DNA of 64,000 bases from Cellulomonas sp. Y8 (GTDB lineage: Bacteria; Actinomycetota; Actinomycetes; Actinomycetales; Cellulomonadaceae), in contig NZ_CP041203.1 of NCBI RefSeq assembly GCF_008033115.1, forward strand, positions 4,092,001-4,156,000. Reading direction: 5' to 3'. The notes below the pieces were generated by a model. The model had not been told where the DNA came from and did no database searches. It saw nothing but the letters and a program-made list of their open reading frames with translations. The position numbers and the translations under genes are program-made. Positions 27,764 through 38,942 of the stretch are shown piece after piece; position 1 is the first letter of the stretch; each line of letters starts with the position of its first letter.

Positions 27764-29031
27764 GCGCGGCGCACACGGCGCCGGGCACCGAGGGGCTGCG
27801 CGACCTGCAGCCCGTCATGCTCGGCGCCGACATCGGCGTGTACGCGCTCGCGCGGGCCTTCCACGAGGCGTACGGCGTCCGGTCGGTCGTCGTGAGCGGA
27901 GCGGCCCTCGGGCCGGTCGCCGACTCGCGGATCGTGGACAACCGGCTCGTCGCGGACGGGCACGACCCGCGCCAGCTGGTCGACGCGGTGCTGGAGGTGG
28001 CCCGCGAGCACGCCGGCAAGCGGCTGGTGCTGCTGGCCAACTCCGACTGGCTGGTCCGGGTGGTGGTGCAGCACCGCGCGGAGCTCGAGCCGCACTACGT
28101 GGTGCCGTTCCTCGACGAGGACCTGATGGACCGGCTGTCGGACAAGGCGACCTTCGCCGAGATCGCGACGGACCTCGGCCTCGCGGTGCCGCGGACGATC
28201 GTCCAGGACTTCGCGCTCGCGGACGACCCGGCCTGGGCGCCGGTCCCCGTGGACGTCGGCTACCCGTTGATCGCCAAGGCGGCCAGCAGCGCCGACTACC
28301 AGGAGGTCGAGTTCCCGGGGAAGAAGAAGGTCTTCGAGATCGCCTCGGCCGACGAGCTCGACGCGCTCTGGGCCTCGCTCAAGCGCGCCGGGTTCCGCGG
28401 GCGGTTCGTCGTCCAGGAGCTCGTGCCGGGCGACGACACCCAGATGCGGTCGATCACCGCGTACGTGGACTCGCGCGGCTCGATCACCCTGCTGGCGTCG
28501 GCGCACGTGCTGCTCGAGGAGCACACCCCGTCCGGCCTGGGGAACCCGGCCGCGATGGTCGTGACCCGGGAGCAGGGGATGCTCGACCAGGCGGCGGCGC
28601 TCCTGCGCGGCGTCGGCTACGTCGGGTTCGCGAACTTCGACGTGAAGGTCGACCCGCGCGACGGGTCGTTCCGGTTCTTCGAGGTGAACCCGCGCATCGG
28701 CCGGAACAACTACTACGTGACGGCCGCCGGGGCGAACGTCGCGCGGTTCCTGGTCGAGGACCGGGTGCTGGACCGCGCGGTCGACCCGGTCGTGGTGGAC
28801 ACCGAGGTGCTGTACTCGATCCTGCCGCACCGGCTGCTGCTCAAGTACGTGCTGGACCCGGCGCTGGCCGGGAAGGTGCGCGGGCTGATCAGGTCCGGGC
28901 GGGTGGCGCACCCGCTGCGGTACCGGCGCGACGCCGGCCTCAAGCGGCGCTGGTACGTGCTCGCCGCCGGCCTGAACCAGGTCCGCAAGTTCCGGCGGTA
29001 CTACCCGGAGCCGACGAGCACGGGGTTCTGA
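27760..29031 (+). CDS. ATP-grasp carboxylate-amine ligase (possible peptidoglycan D-amino acid ligase)
   Basis: A 423-aa cytosolic ATP-grasp enzyme. The N-terminal ~115 residues form a Rossmann-like pre-ATP-grasp domain (LQPVMLGADIGVYALARAFHE). Residues ~125-350 form the ATP-grasp fold: VDVGYPLIAKAASSADYQEV and RFVVQELVPGDDTQMRS bind ATP, and RFFEVNPRIGRNNYYVTAAG supplies the Mg2+ ligands E and N. Such enzymes form an amide or peptide bond through an acyl phosphate. Size and layout fit D-aspartate ligase (Asl-type) enzymes that attach a D-amino acid to the peptidoglycan stem peptide. This is an inference: no cell-wall gene is adjacent. It is translationally coupled to gnd by a 4-nt overlap. 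Confidence 0.8.
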   Translation: MSAAHTAPGTEGLRDLQPVMLGADIGVYALARAFHEAYGVRSVVVSGAALGPVADSRIVDNRLVADGHDPRQLVDAVLEVAREHAGKRLVLLANSDWLVRVVVQHRAELEPHYVVPFLDEDLMDRLSDKATFAEIATDLGLAVPRTIVQDFALADDPAWAPVPVDVGYPLIAKAASSADYQEVEFPGKKKVFEIASADELDALWASLKRAGFRGRFVVQELVPGDDTQMRSITAYVDSRGSITLLASAHVLLEEHTPSGLGNPAAMVVTREQGMLDQAAALLRGVGYVGFANFDVKVDPRDGSFRFFEVNPRIGRNNYYVTAAGANVARFLVEDRVLDRAVDPVVVDTEVLYSILPHRLLLKYVLDPALAGKVRGLIRSGRVAHPLRYRRDAGLKRRWYVLAAGLNQVRKFRRYYPEPTSTGF

Positions 29032-29052
29032 CCCCGGCGCCCCTGCACCACG

Positions 29053-29099
29053 ACGCACGACGGCCGGCGCCCCCGAGCGGGGCCCCGGCCGTCGTGCGT
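29053..29099. terminator. Bidirectional hairpin terminator
   Basis: An exact 15-bp outer stem, ACGCACGACGGCCGG (29053-29067) with its complement at 29085-29099, plus an inner CCCC/GGGG stem. It sits between two converging genes and should stop transcripts from both sides. Confidence 0.8.
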
Positions 29100-29119
29100 G
29101 CGGCGTCGCGGTCCCGGGC

Positions 29120-29605
29120 TCAGCCCAGCTCGGACGTCCCCGAGTACAGGTGCAGCACCGGCACGTGCAGCTCCTCGCGTGCGCGGGACGCCCAGTCGCG
29201 GTGGAACGTGTCCTCCAGCGCGTGCGGGTAGGTCACGACGACCACCTCGCGGGCGGCCTCGGACGCGACGGCGGCGCGCAGCGCGGGCAGCGGGTCGTCG
29301 TCGACGACCGTGCCGGACGCGCTCACGCCGGCGTCGGCGAACGCGGCCAGGCTGTCGGCGAGCTGCTCGGCCGCGTCGGCGGTCGCCTCGGTCGGCTCCG
29401 GCTCGCGGCCCAGGACGGTGTCGAGCGCCTCGCGGAGCTCGCCCATGCTCAGCTGGTCGACGAGCGACACGAGCACGTTGCGCTCGGTGTCGGCGGGGAC
29501 GAGCACGCGGTACTGCAGCTGCTCGCCGTCGTGCAGCGAGACGATGTGCGCGACGTCGGCGGCGGCGAGGGTGTCCTCCGTGAGGACCAGGATCGTGTCG
29601 GTCAC
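29120..29605 (-). CDS. Universal-stress-like hypothetical protein
   Basis: A 161-aa acidic cytosolic protein with alternating beta/alpha pattern: DTILVLTEDTLAAADV at the start, EVVVVTYPHALEDTFHRDWASRA near residue 120 and LHVPVLHLYSG at the end. This resembles one Usp/HUP-like domain, but the ATP-binding G-x2-G-x9-G motif is absent. No function can be assigned. TAGGGT at 29612-29617 lies 6 nt before the GTG start, pointing to leaderless translation. Confidence 0.7.
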   Translation of the reverse strand: MTDTILVLTEDTLAAADVAHIVSLHDGEQLQYRVLVPADTERNVLVSLVDQLSMGELREALDTVLGREPEPTEATADAAEQLADSLAAFADAGVSASGTVVDDDPLPALRAAVASEAAREVVVVTYPHALEDTFHRDWASRAREELHVPVLHLYSGTSELG

Positions 29606-29665
29606 GGATCGACCCTAGCGGGCGTCGGCGCTGCTCACCCGGTCACGCGGCCGCGCGCCGCGGGG

Positions 29666-30457
29666 TCAGCCGGCCGCGCCGAGCACCCAGCGCCCGAGCA
29701 GCATCCCGTCGCTGTGCAGCAGGTGGGCCGGGCGGGCCGGCAACGGGTCGAGCCACTCGGGCGCCTGCACCGCGCGGAGGCCCGGCCCGCCGACGACCAG
29801 CGGGCTGGTCGTGAGGCAGAGCTCGTCCACCAGCCCGGCGCGCACCAGGTCGGTGAGCAGCCGCGGGCCGCCCTCGGCGAGCACCCGGGTCAGGCCGCGC
29901 TCCGCGAGCAGGGCGAGCGCCGCGGCGAGGTCGACCTCGTGCTCGCCGGCCACCAGGACCCGGTCGTCGCCCAGCTCCGCACGCAGGTCGGCGAGCCGCG
30001 GGTTCGCGGCGACGGTCACGACGTACGGCGGCCGGTCGGTGCCGCGCAGGCCCTCGGGCAGCTCGCCGGACGCCGTGACCAGGGCGAGCTCCAGGTCGGG
30101 CGCCTGGCCGCGGGCGGCGCGCGCCGCCCGCAGGTCGGCCGGCACCCCGAGCGGCGTGTAGTGCTCGGCCCGGGCGGTCCCCGCGCCGACCAGCACCACG
30201 TCGGCCACCGCGCGCATGACCCGGAACACCCGCCAGTCCGCGGGGCCGTTGATGCTGCGGGACCGGCCGTCGGGGCCCTGGGCCGAGCCGTCGACGGTGG
30301 CGATCATGTTCGCCCGCACGGCCGCGGGCCGGCCGGGCGCGGCGGCCGGGTGCGCGTACAGGTCGTGCAGCGCGGGCTCGCCGGCCTCGGGGGCCAGGGT
30401 CGCGCCGGCGCGGTCGAGAGGCAGCAGCACGTCCAGGGGCGGGAGCTCGCGGGGCAT
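29666..30457 (-). CDS. RibD C-terminal-type pyrimidine reductase family protein
   Basis: A 263-aa dihydrofolate-reductase-fold protein of the RibD C-terminal family. Landmarks: RANMIATVDGSAQGPDGRSRSINGP split over the first strand and helix, ADVVLVGAGTARAEHY for the NADPH phosphate, and VLAEGGPRLLTDLVRAGLVDELCLTTSPLV (in two parts) at the end. In riboflavin synthesis this domain reduces the pyrimidine intermediate, but stand-alone actinobacterial copies away from rib genes are often of unknown substrate; here no rib gene is present. TAGCCT (30465-30470) lies 7 nt before the ATG, and the promoter overlaps that of zapE. Confidence 0.87.
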   Translation of the reverse strand: MPRELPPLDVLLPLDRAGATLAPEAGEPALHDLYAHPAAAPGRPAAVRANMIATVDGSAQGPDGRSRSINGPADWRVFRVMRAVADVVLVGAGTARAEHYTPLGVPADLRAARAARGQAPDLELALVTASGELPEGLRGTDRPPYVVTVAANPRLADLRAELGDDRVLVAGEHEVDLAAALALLAERGLTRVLAEGGPRLLTDLVRAGLVDELCLTTSPLVVGGPGLRAVQAPEWLDPLPARPAHLLHSDGMLLGRWVLGAAG

Positions 30458-30464
30458 GGCGGTC

Positions 30465-30480
30465 AGGCTAGTCGTAGGCT
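30465..30480. promoter_or_regulatory. Back-to-back divergent -10 boxes
   Basis: TAGCCT on the minus strand (30465-30470) and TAGGCT on the plus strand (30475-30480) are 4 nt apart. They serve the reductase gene (start 30457) and zapE (start 30489), whose start codons are only 31 nt apart. Each -35 region must lie inside the other gene's first codons. Confidence 0.65.
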
Positions 30481-30488
30481 GTGCGGCC

Positions 30489-31544
30489 GTGAGCCCCAGC
30501 CCCGCCACGCCGACGACGGCCAGCCTGACCTCCCGGCGGCCCGACGTCGGCCGCGACCGCCTGCTGGCGGAGCGCGTCCCGCCGCCGCACTTCGCCGGCG
30601 AGTCCTTCGACACCTACCGGCCCGACCCGGAGTACCCGAGCCAGGGCGCCGCCGTGGCCCGCCTGCGCGAGGTCGCGGCGACGTTGAGCGGCGCGGGCGG
30701 CTCCGGCGGCCTGCTGAGCCGGCTGCGGCGCAAGCCCGCCGCGGTGCCCGCGGTGTACCTCGACGGCGGGTTCGGCGTCGGCAAGACCCACCTGCTGGCG
30801 TCGCTCGCCGCGGCCGTGGGGCCGGAGGCGGCGGCGTACGGCACGTTCGTCGAGTGGACCAACCTGGTCGGCGCCCTCGGGTTCCGGCCGACCGTCGACG
30901 CGCTCGCCACCCGGAAGCTGGTCTGCATCGACGAGTTCGAGCTCGACGACCCCGGGGACACCGTGCTGATGTCCCGGCTGCTGCGCGAGCTCACCGACCG
31001 GGGCGTCGCGCTCGCGGCCACGTCGAACACCCTGCCCGAGTCGCTCGGCGAGGGCCGGTTCGCGGCCGACGACTTCCTGCGGGAGATCCAGGACCTCTCC
31101 GACCGGTTCGAGGTGCTGCGGATCGACGGCCAGGACTACCGGCGGCGCGAGGCGGTCACCGACGCGCCCGGCCTGGACGACGACGCCGTGCGGGCCGCGG
31201 CCGCGGGGGTGCCCGGCGCGACGCTCGACGACTTCGGCGACCTGCTGGCGCACCTGTCGACCGTGCACGCGTCGCGGTACGGGGCGCTGCTGGACGGGGT
31301 CGGGCTCGTCGGGCTGACCGGGGTCGGGCCGGTGCCGGACCAGGACGTCGCGCTGCGGCTGGTGTCCCTGGTGGACCGGCTGTACGACCGGGACGTGCCG
31401 GTGCTGCTCGGCGGCGCGGGGGAGTCCGCGCTGTTCACCGAGCAGATGCTCGCCGGCGGGTACCGGAAGAAGTACTACCGCGCGCTGTCCCGCCTGGGCG
31501 CGCTCGCGGAGCGCGGCCGCCAGGAGGCCGCGACCCGCGCCTGA
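30489..31544 (+). CDS. zapE: Cell division protein ZapE-like AFG1 ATPase
   Basis: A 351-aa AFG1/ZapE-family ATPase. Walker A is YLDGGFGVGKTH with Lys99, Walker B is LVCIDEFELDD, sensor 1 is ALAATSNTLPESL, and the arginine-bearing end RFEVLRIDGQDYRR is typical. ZapE in E. coli acts on the FtsZ ring; mitochondrial AFG1 helps degrade inner-membrane complexes. The actinobacterial role is not established. The GTG at 30489 lies 8 nt behind a TAGGCT -10 box, so the mRNA is probably leaderless. A 51-nt perfect palindrome follows. Confidence 0.88.
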   Translation: MSPSPATPTTASLTSRRPDVGRDRLLAERVPPPHFAGESFDTYRPDPEYPSQGAAVARLREVAATLSGAGGSGGLLSRLRRKPAAVPAVYLDGGFGVGKTHLLASLAAAVGPEAAAYGTFVEWTNLVGALGFRPTVDALATRKLVCIDEFELDDPGDTVLMSRLLRELTDRGVALAATSNTLPESLGEGRFAADDFLREIQDLSDRFEVLRIDGQDYRRREAVTDAPGLDDDAVRAAAAGVPGATLDDFGDLLAHLSTVHASRYGALLDGVGLVGLTGVGPVPDQDVALRLVSLVDRLYDRDVPVLLGGAGESALFTEQMLAGGYRKKYYRALSRLGALAERGRQEAATRA

Positions 31545-31562
31545 CCGCCCGCGTCCCCTACG

Positions 31563-31613
31563 GTGGAACGGTGTGACCGACACGCCGTCGGCGTGTCGGT
31601 CACACCGTTCCAC
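31563..31613. terminator. 51-nt perfect palindrome between zapE and treZ
   Basis: The sequence from 31563 (GTGGAACGGTGTGACC...) to 31613 reads the same on both strands except for one central base: 25-bp arms and no mismatch. It lies 18 nt behind zapE and 43 nt behind treZ, which converge. The inner part ACCGACACG/CGTGTCGGT is shared with the repeated hairpin element at 58531-58579. Confidence 0.85.
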
Positions 31614-31656
31614 TGCCGGACGAGCCGGGGCTCGCCGGGGCGGGACCGTCCCGGGG

Positions 31657-33501
31657 TCAGGCCAGGACGGCCACCGAGCGAGGGCCCAGGAGCAGCTGGG
31701 TGCCCTCGCCGTCACCCGCGGGGACGATCCGGGCCGTGGCCCAGGACGCCAGCACCCGCAGGTCCCCCTCCGACGCCAGCGGCACCCTGCGCTCGGCGTC
31801 CGCGAGGTTCACCACCACCCGGGCGTCGCCGCGGTGCAGCACGAGCCAGTCGGCCCACGCGCCGTCGACCGGCTCGGCGGCGTCGGGCCCCTCGGCCCAC
31901 GTCAGGTCCGTGCGCGTGCGGTCGCCCGAGCCCAGGTCCGGGACCTCGTGGCGCAGCCGCGCGAGCGTCCGGTACCAGTCGAGCATCCGCTCGCCGCCGG
32001 GCAGCGTCGGTTCGTCCCAGTCGAGCCGCCCCGACTCGAACGTCGCCGGCGCCTGCGGGTCCGGCACCTCGAAGGTGTCCTCGTCCGCCCCGTACATCTC
32101 CGCCCAGCCGTGGCCGCCGAACTCCCGCGACCGGCCCTCGCGGACCGCCTGGGCGAGCTCGGGCTCCGGGTGGTCGGTGACGTACATCCACGGCGTGCGG
32201 GCGCCCCACTCCTCGCCCATGAACAGCATCGGCGTGAAGGGCGAGAGCAGCACCAGAGCGGCGGACGCGGCCAGCGCCCCGTCGTCCAGCGCGTCCGACG
32301 GGCGGTCGCCCAGCGCGCGGTTGCCGACCTGGTCGTGGTCGGAGCCGAACACGACGAACCGGTGGCCGTCGACGTCCGGGGGCACCGGCGCGCCCCAGTC
32401 CTCGCCCCGGAACGTCGAGTACCCGCCGTCGTGCACGAAGACGTCGCGGTACGCCTTGCGCAGCGTCTCGGGCTCGCCGAAGTCGACGTAGTACCCGTGC
32501 CGCTCGCCGGTGAGCAGGGCGTGCAGCGCGTGGTGCACGTCGTCCGCCCACTGCGCGGTCATGCCCCAGCCGCCCGCCGCGGTCGGCGTCACCGACACCG
32601 GGTCGTTGAGGTCGACCTCGGCGATCAGCGACAGCGGCCGGCCGACCTCGGCCGCCAGGGCCGCGACCTCGTCCGAGAGCTGCGCGAGCGCGTGCCGCGG
32701 GGAGTCGTCGACCAGCGCGTGCACGGCGTCCAGCCGCAGCGCGTCGACGTGGAAGTCCCGGAACCAGCGCAACGCGCTGTCCACGATCCACCGCCGCACC
32801 TCGGCGGAGCCGTCACCGTCCAGGTTGATCGCCGCGCCCCACGGCGTGTGGTGCGCGTCGGTGAAGTACGGCCCGAACTCGCCCAGGTAGTTGCCCGACG
32901 GGCCCAGGTGGTTGTGCACGACGTCCAGGCAGACCGCGAGCCCGGCGGCGTGCGCGGCGTCCACGAACCGCTGCAGGGCGGCCGGGCCGCCGTACGGCTC
33001 GTGCACGCCGTACAGGCTGACGCCGTCGTAGCCCCAGCCGCGCTCGCCGTTGAACGGCGCGACCGGCAGCAGCTCGACGACCTCGACCCCGGTGGCGACG
33101 AGGTGGTCGAGGCGCGCCGCGGCGGCGTCCAGCGTGCCCTCGGGCGTGAACGTGCCGACGTGCAGCTCGTAGACGACCGCGCCGCGCACGTCGCGCCCAG
33201 CCCAGTCCTGGTCGGACCAGTCGTGCCGGGACGCGTCGAACACCCGGCTGGGCCCGTGCACGCCCGCGGGCGCCCAGGGGCCGCGGGGGTCGGGCCGCGG
33301 GTCGCCGCCGTCGAGCACGAACGCGTAGTCGGTGCCGTGCGGGATCTCACGGTCGGTGGCCCACCAGCCGTCGCCGGCGGCGGTGAGCGGCACGGTCTCC
33401 GCCCCGGCGTCGTCCGCCGCGGGCAGGTGCAGGGCGACGGTGGTGGCGCGGGGCGCCCACACCTCGCCCGGGCGCACGGTGCGGACGGGGGTCTCGGTCA
33501 C
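31657..33501 (-). CDS. treZ: Malto-oligosyltrehalose trehalohydrolase
   Basis: A 614-aa GH13 enzyme that releases trehalose from maltooligosyl-trehalose made by TreY. An N-terminal beta-domain carries VWAPRATTVALHLP. The barrel has VELLPVAPFNGERGWGYDG, CLDVVHNHLGPSGNYL, LRLDAVHALVDDSP (Asp nucleophile), LIAEVDLNDP (Glu acid/base) and VVFGSDHDQVGNRALG (third acid). MLFMGEEWGARTPWMYVTDH is typical of TreZ. The GTG start overlaps the TGA of treY (GTGA). It is the last gene of glgX-treY-treZ and ends before a long palindrome. Confidence 0.96.
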   Translation of the reverse strand: MTETPVRTVRPGEVWAPRATTVALHLPAADDAGAETVPLTAAGDGWWATDREIPHGTDYAFVLDGGDPRPDPRGPWAPAGVHGPSRVFDASRHDWSDQDWAGRDVRGAVVYELHVGTFTPEGTLDAAAARLDHLVATGVEVVELLPVAPFNGERGWGYDGVSLYGVHEPYGGPAALQRFVDAAHAAGLAVCLDVVHNHLGPSGNYLGEFGPYFTDAHHTPWGAAINLDGDGSAEVRRWIVDSALRWFRDFHVDALRLDAVHALVDDSPRHALAQLSDEVAALAAEVGRPLSLIAEVDLNDPVSVTPTAAGGWGMTAQWADDVHHALHALLTGERHGYYVDFGEPETLRKAYRDVFVHDGGYSTFRGEDWGAPVPPDVDGHRFVVFGSDHDQVGNRALGDRPSDALDDGALAASAALVLLSPFTPMLFMGEEWGARTPWMYVTDHPEPELAQAVREGRSREFGGHGWAEMYGADEDTFEVPDPQAPATFESGRLDWDEPTLPGGERMLDWYRTLARLRHEVPDLGSGDRTRTDLTWAEGPDAAEPVDGAWADWLVLHRGDARVVVNLADAERRVPLASEGDLRVLASWATARIVPAGDGEGTQLLLGPRSVAVLA

Positions 33502-36025
33502 GCGTCGGTCCTCCTCACGAGCAGGGCGACCGGCAGCCGGTCGAGCAGGTCGGCCAGGGGCTGCACCCCGCCGTCGACGGGGCGGTCGGCCAGGACGTCG
33601 TGCCAGTCGCCCTCGGGCAGGGCGACGGTGTGCTCGCCCCAGCCGCCGAGCCGGTCGACCATCGCGGCGAGCCGGGTGGCGACCACGGCCACCCGCGGCT
33701 CGCCGTCGGCGGTGCGCGCGTAGGTGAGCACGTGCCCGGACGAGTGCGGCAGCGGCGTGATGCCGGCGCCGGGGCCGACGAACGCCTCGGGGACGTCCCG
33801 GCGCAGCCGCAGCGCCCGGGAGGTCACCAGCAGCTTCTCGTCCGCCAGGTCGCGCGCCCCCGCGCCCTCGTCCAGCCGGGCCAGCCTGGCCGCGATCGCG
33901 TCGTGGTCCACGGGCCGGCGGTTGTCCGGGTCGACGAGCGCGACCGCGGGCACCTCGGTGCCCTGGTAGACGTCGGCCACGCCCGGCAGCGTGAGCTGGA
34001 CGAGCTTCTGGCCCAGGGTGGCCGCGCGCACGGCGTCGCGGGTGCGGTGCTCCCAGTCGGCGAGCAGCGCGCCGACGCGCTCGTCCGCCAGCGCCCGGGT
34101 GGCGACGCCGAGCACCGCGCGCTCGTACGCCTCGTCCGGGCTGGTCCAGGACGTGCGGTCCTTGGCCTCGCGGACGGCCTTGGTCAGGTACTCGTTCAGC
34201 CGCTCGGCCGCGATCGGTCCGTCGGCGGTCCAGGTGCCCGCGAGGGTCTGCCAGAGCAGGTTCTCGGCGCGGCCGTCGAGCAGCGTGCTCCGGTAGGACG
34301 CCGTGGCCTCCCGCAGCCGCCCGACCAGCTCGGCCCACTCGACCGGCAGCTCGGACAGGACGCCCAGCCGGGCCCGGACGTCCTCGCTGCGCTTGGTGTC
34401 GTGCGTCGACAGCGTGGTCATGCCGAGCGGGGTCTGCTGCTGGGCGCGCACGGCCCAGGCGAGCAGCTCGGTGGGGGACAGGGCGAACCGCGCGGGCTCG
34501 CCGCCGACCTCGGTCAGCGACACCAGGTGCGTCCACCGGTAGAACGCCGTGTCCTCGACGCCCTTGGCCATCACGGCGCCGCAGGTCTGCTGGAACCGGA
34601 CGACGAGCTCGTCGCGCTGCGGCTCCCGGGTGCGGCCGGCGCTGCCGACCTCGCGCCCCAGCAGCAGGTCGACCAGCACGTCCATGGTGGCGGCGCGCTC
34701 GGGTGACAACTGGGCGCGGGCGGCACGGGCCGCGTGCTCCAGGACCTCGACGTCGGCCGGGTGCGGGGTGCGCCCCGGTGCGACGTAGGCCCGGTACCGG
34801 TCCATCGCCACCAGCAGCTCGACCAGGCAGTCGTGCAGCGACCGCCAGGTGTGGTCCCGGAGCCGCAGGTCGCCGCGGCACACCTCGGCGGCGAGCTCGG
34901 TGAGCCGGTACACCTCGGCGTACAGCGCGCGGTCCACGATCTGCCGCTTGGCGGTGTCGACCACCTCGGGCAGCGCGTCGGACGACTCGCCGGTCAGGCG
35001 GTGCATGAGCGCGCCCAGCCGGGCGCCGCCGCCGGGGTCGACGAAGGCCTGCTGGATCCGCCACAGCGCCTCGTAGCCCGTGGTGCCGGCGGTGTCCCAG
35101 TCGGCGGGGAGCTCCTCGTCGCCCTGCAGGATCTTCTCGACCACGACCCACGCGCCGCCCGACCGCTCGCGCAGCCGCTCGAGGTAGCCGCCCGGGTCCG
35201 CGAGCCCGTCGGGGTGGTCGATGCGCAGGCCGTCGAGCACTCTCTCGTCGAGCAGCCGGAGCACCAGGGCGTGCGTGGCGTCGAACACGGCGGGGTCCTC
35301 GACGCGGATCGCGGCGAGGGTGCCGACGTCGAAGAACCGCCGGTAGTTGAGCTCCTCGTCGGCGACCCGCCAGTACGCCAGCCGGTAGTGCTGCCGCTCC
35401 AGCAGCTCGGCCAGCGGCAGCGCCTCCGTGCCGGGGCGGACGGGGAAGGTGTGGTCGTAGTAGCGGAGCACGGGCTGCGGCTCGTCGCCCTGGCCCGGCA
35501 CGACCTCGTGCTCCAGCCGGATCTCGCCCGACGCCAGCACCGCGCCGATCCGGTCACCCAGCACCGGCATGAGGACGTCCCCCTCGCCGGCGGACCAGTC
35601 GACGTCGAACCAGGACGCGTACGGCGACTCCGGGCCCTCCGCGAGCACGGACCACAGGGCGCGGTTGTGCCACGCGGGCGTGGGCACGGCCATGTGGTTC
35701 GGCACGATGTCGAGCACCAGGCCGAGCCCGGCCCCGTGCGCCCGGTCGGCGAGCCGGCGCAGCGCCGGCTCGCCGCCGAGGACGGGGGAGACCTCGTCGT
35801 GGTCGACGACGTCGTAGCCGTGCGTCGAACCCGGCGCCGCGGTGAGGATCGGCGACAGGTAGACGTGCGTGACGCCGAGGTCCGCCAGGTACGGCACCAG
35901 GTCGGCGGCGTCGTCCAGCGTCAGGTCGGCCCCGAGCTGGAGCCGGTAGGTCGACGTGGGGACGGGCCGACCCGGCGCGGGCAGGCGCCGGGTCGGCGTG
36001 CGGGGCTCGGTCCCGCGCTCGACGG

Positions 36026-36029
<4 letters not shown>
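33498..36029 (-). CDS. treY: Malto-oligosyltrehalose synthase
   Basis: An 843-aa GH13 enzyme that turns the reducing-end alpha-1,4 bond of a maltodextrin into the alpha,alpha-1,1 bond of trehalose. Landmarks are PTSTYRLQLG at the start, STHGYDVVDHDEVSPVLGG, VLDIVPNHMAVPTPAWHN, DGLRIDHPDGLADPGGYL (nucleophile Asp), WVVVEKILQGDEELP (acid/base Glu) and TTLSTHDTKRSEDVRARL. The GTG at 36029 overlaps the stop of glgX; a much longer upstream open frame is the shadow of glgX. Length is at the upper end of the family. With GlgX and TreZ it forms the glycogen-to-trehalose route. Confidence 0.96.
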
Positions 36030-38296
<2,267 letters not shown>

Positions 38297-38617
38297 GCGC
38301 GTCAGTCCTCCGGGGACGATAGGGGTCGGCGGCTGGTCGCCGCTCCTGGGCACAGCGTGCCAGGGGACCCCCCAGGTGCGCAGGACGAACGCCTCGCGCG
38401 CGGTCCGGCGAGCGGCGCCGCGGCCCGCTGCGGGCCGCGTGCGAGGGTCGCGGCGCGGACGACGCCCGGGGTCGAGGGGGCGGACGACGCCGGGGCCGCG
38501 GGGCGGGCGTCGCTGGGCCGAACGGGCGGTGCGACCCGGCAGTTCACCCGCGGCCGGCCTCCCGTTCACCCCGACGGACTATCGCATATCGGGCAATTCG
38601 GACGCATGCTCGGACCC
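38297..38617. other. Divergent intergenic region glgX / small protein
   Basis: About 320 nt between divergent starts. The glgX side holds its -10 box at 38316-38321. The middle is GC-rich sequence without a supported gene or large hairpin. The last ~50 nt before the small gene are noticeably AT-richer (CTATCGCATATCGGGCAATT, 38579-38598) and probably hold its promoter. Confidence 0.6.
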
Positions 38618-38827
38618 ATGGCGGAACAGGACGACGCGCGGGTGGTCATCACCAACGCGGACATCGCGGCGGCGAAGCGCGACTGGCAGCTCGCGCGCAA
38701 CCGCGGGGACCTCCCGGTCCGCGTCGACGCCGCCTACGACCTGTACCGCCGGCTCGTGTCCGCCCAGGCGCAGCAGATCGCCGACACGTTCCGCGCGACG
38801 GGGGCGCTGCGCTCCGACCAGGGCTGA
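38618..38827 (+). CDS. Small hypothetical protein (69 aa)
   Basis: A 69-aa helical, charged protein beginning MAEQDDARVVITNADIAAAK, with RDWQLARNRGDLPVRVDAAY and DLYRRLVSAQAQQIADTFRA after it. An ATG 12 nt upstream (38606) is an alternative start. No membrane segment, signal or known domain is visible. Codon use (G/C in nearly all third positions) and the AT-rich upstream segment support a real gene. The function is unknown. The helices resemble a short oligomerising or partner-binding protein, which is only an impression. Confidence 0.7.
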   Translation: MAEQDDARVVITNADIAAAKRDWQLARNRGDLPVRVDAAYDLYRRLVSAQAQQIADTFRATGALRSDQG

Positions 38828-38942
38828 CCGCACCGCGGGAGGGCGGCTGCGAGGGGGCTGCGAGGCGCGTGCGAGGGGCGGGGCGCCTGCTGGTGGGGCC
38901 CGCCGGCGACCGGTCGGCGGCCTCACCCACGAGGAGGACCGC

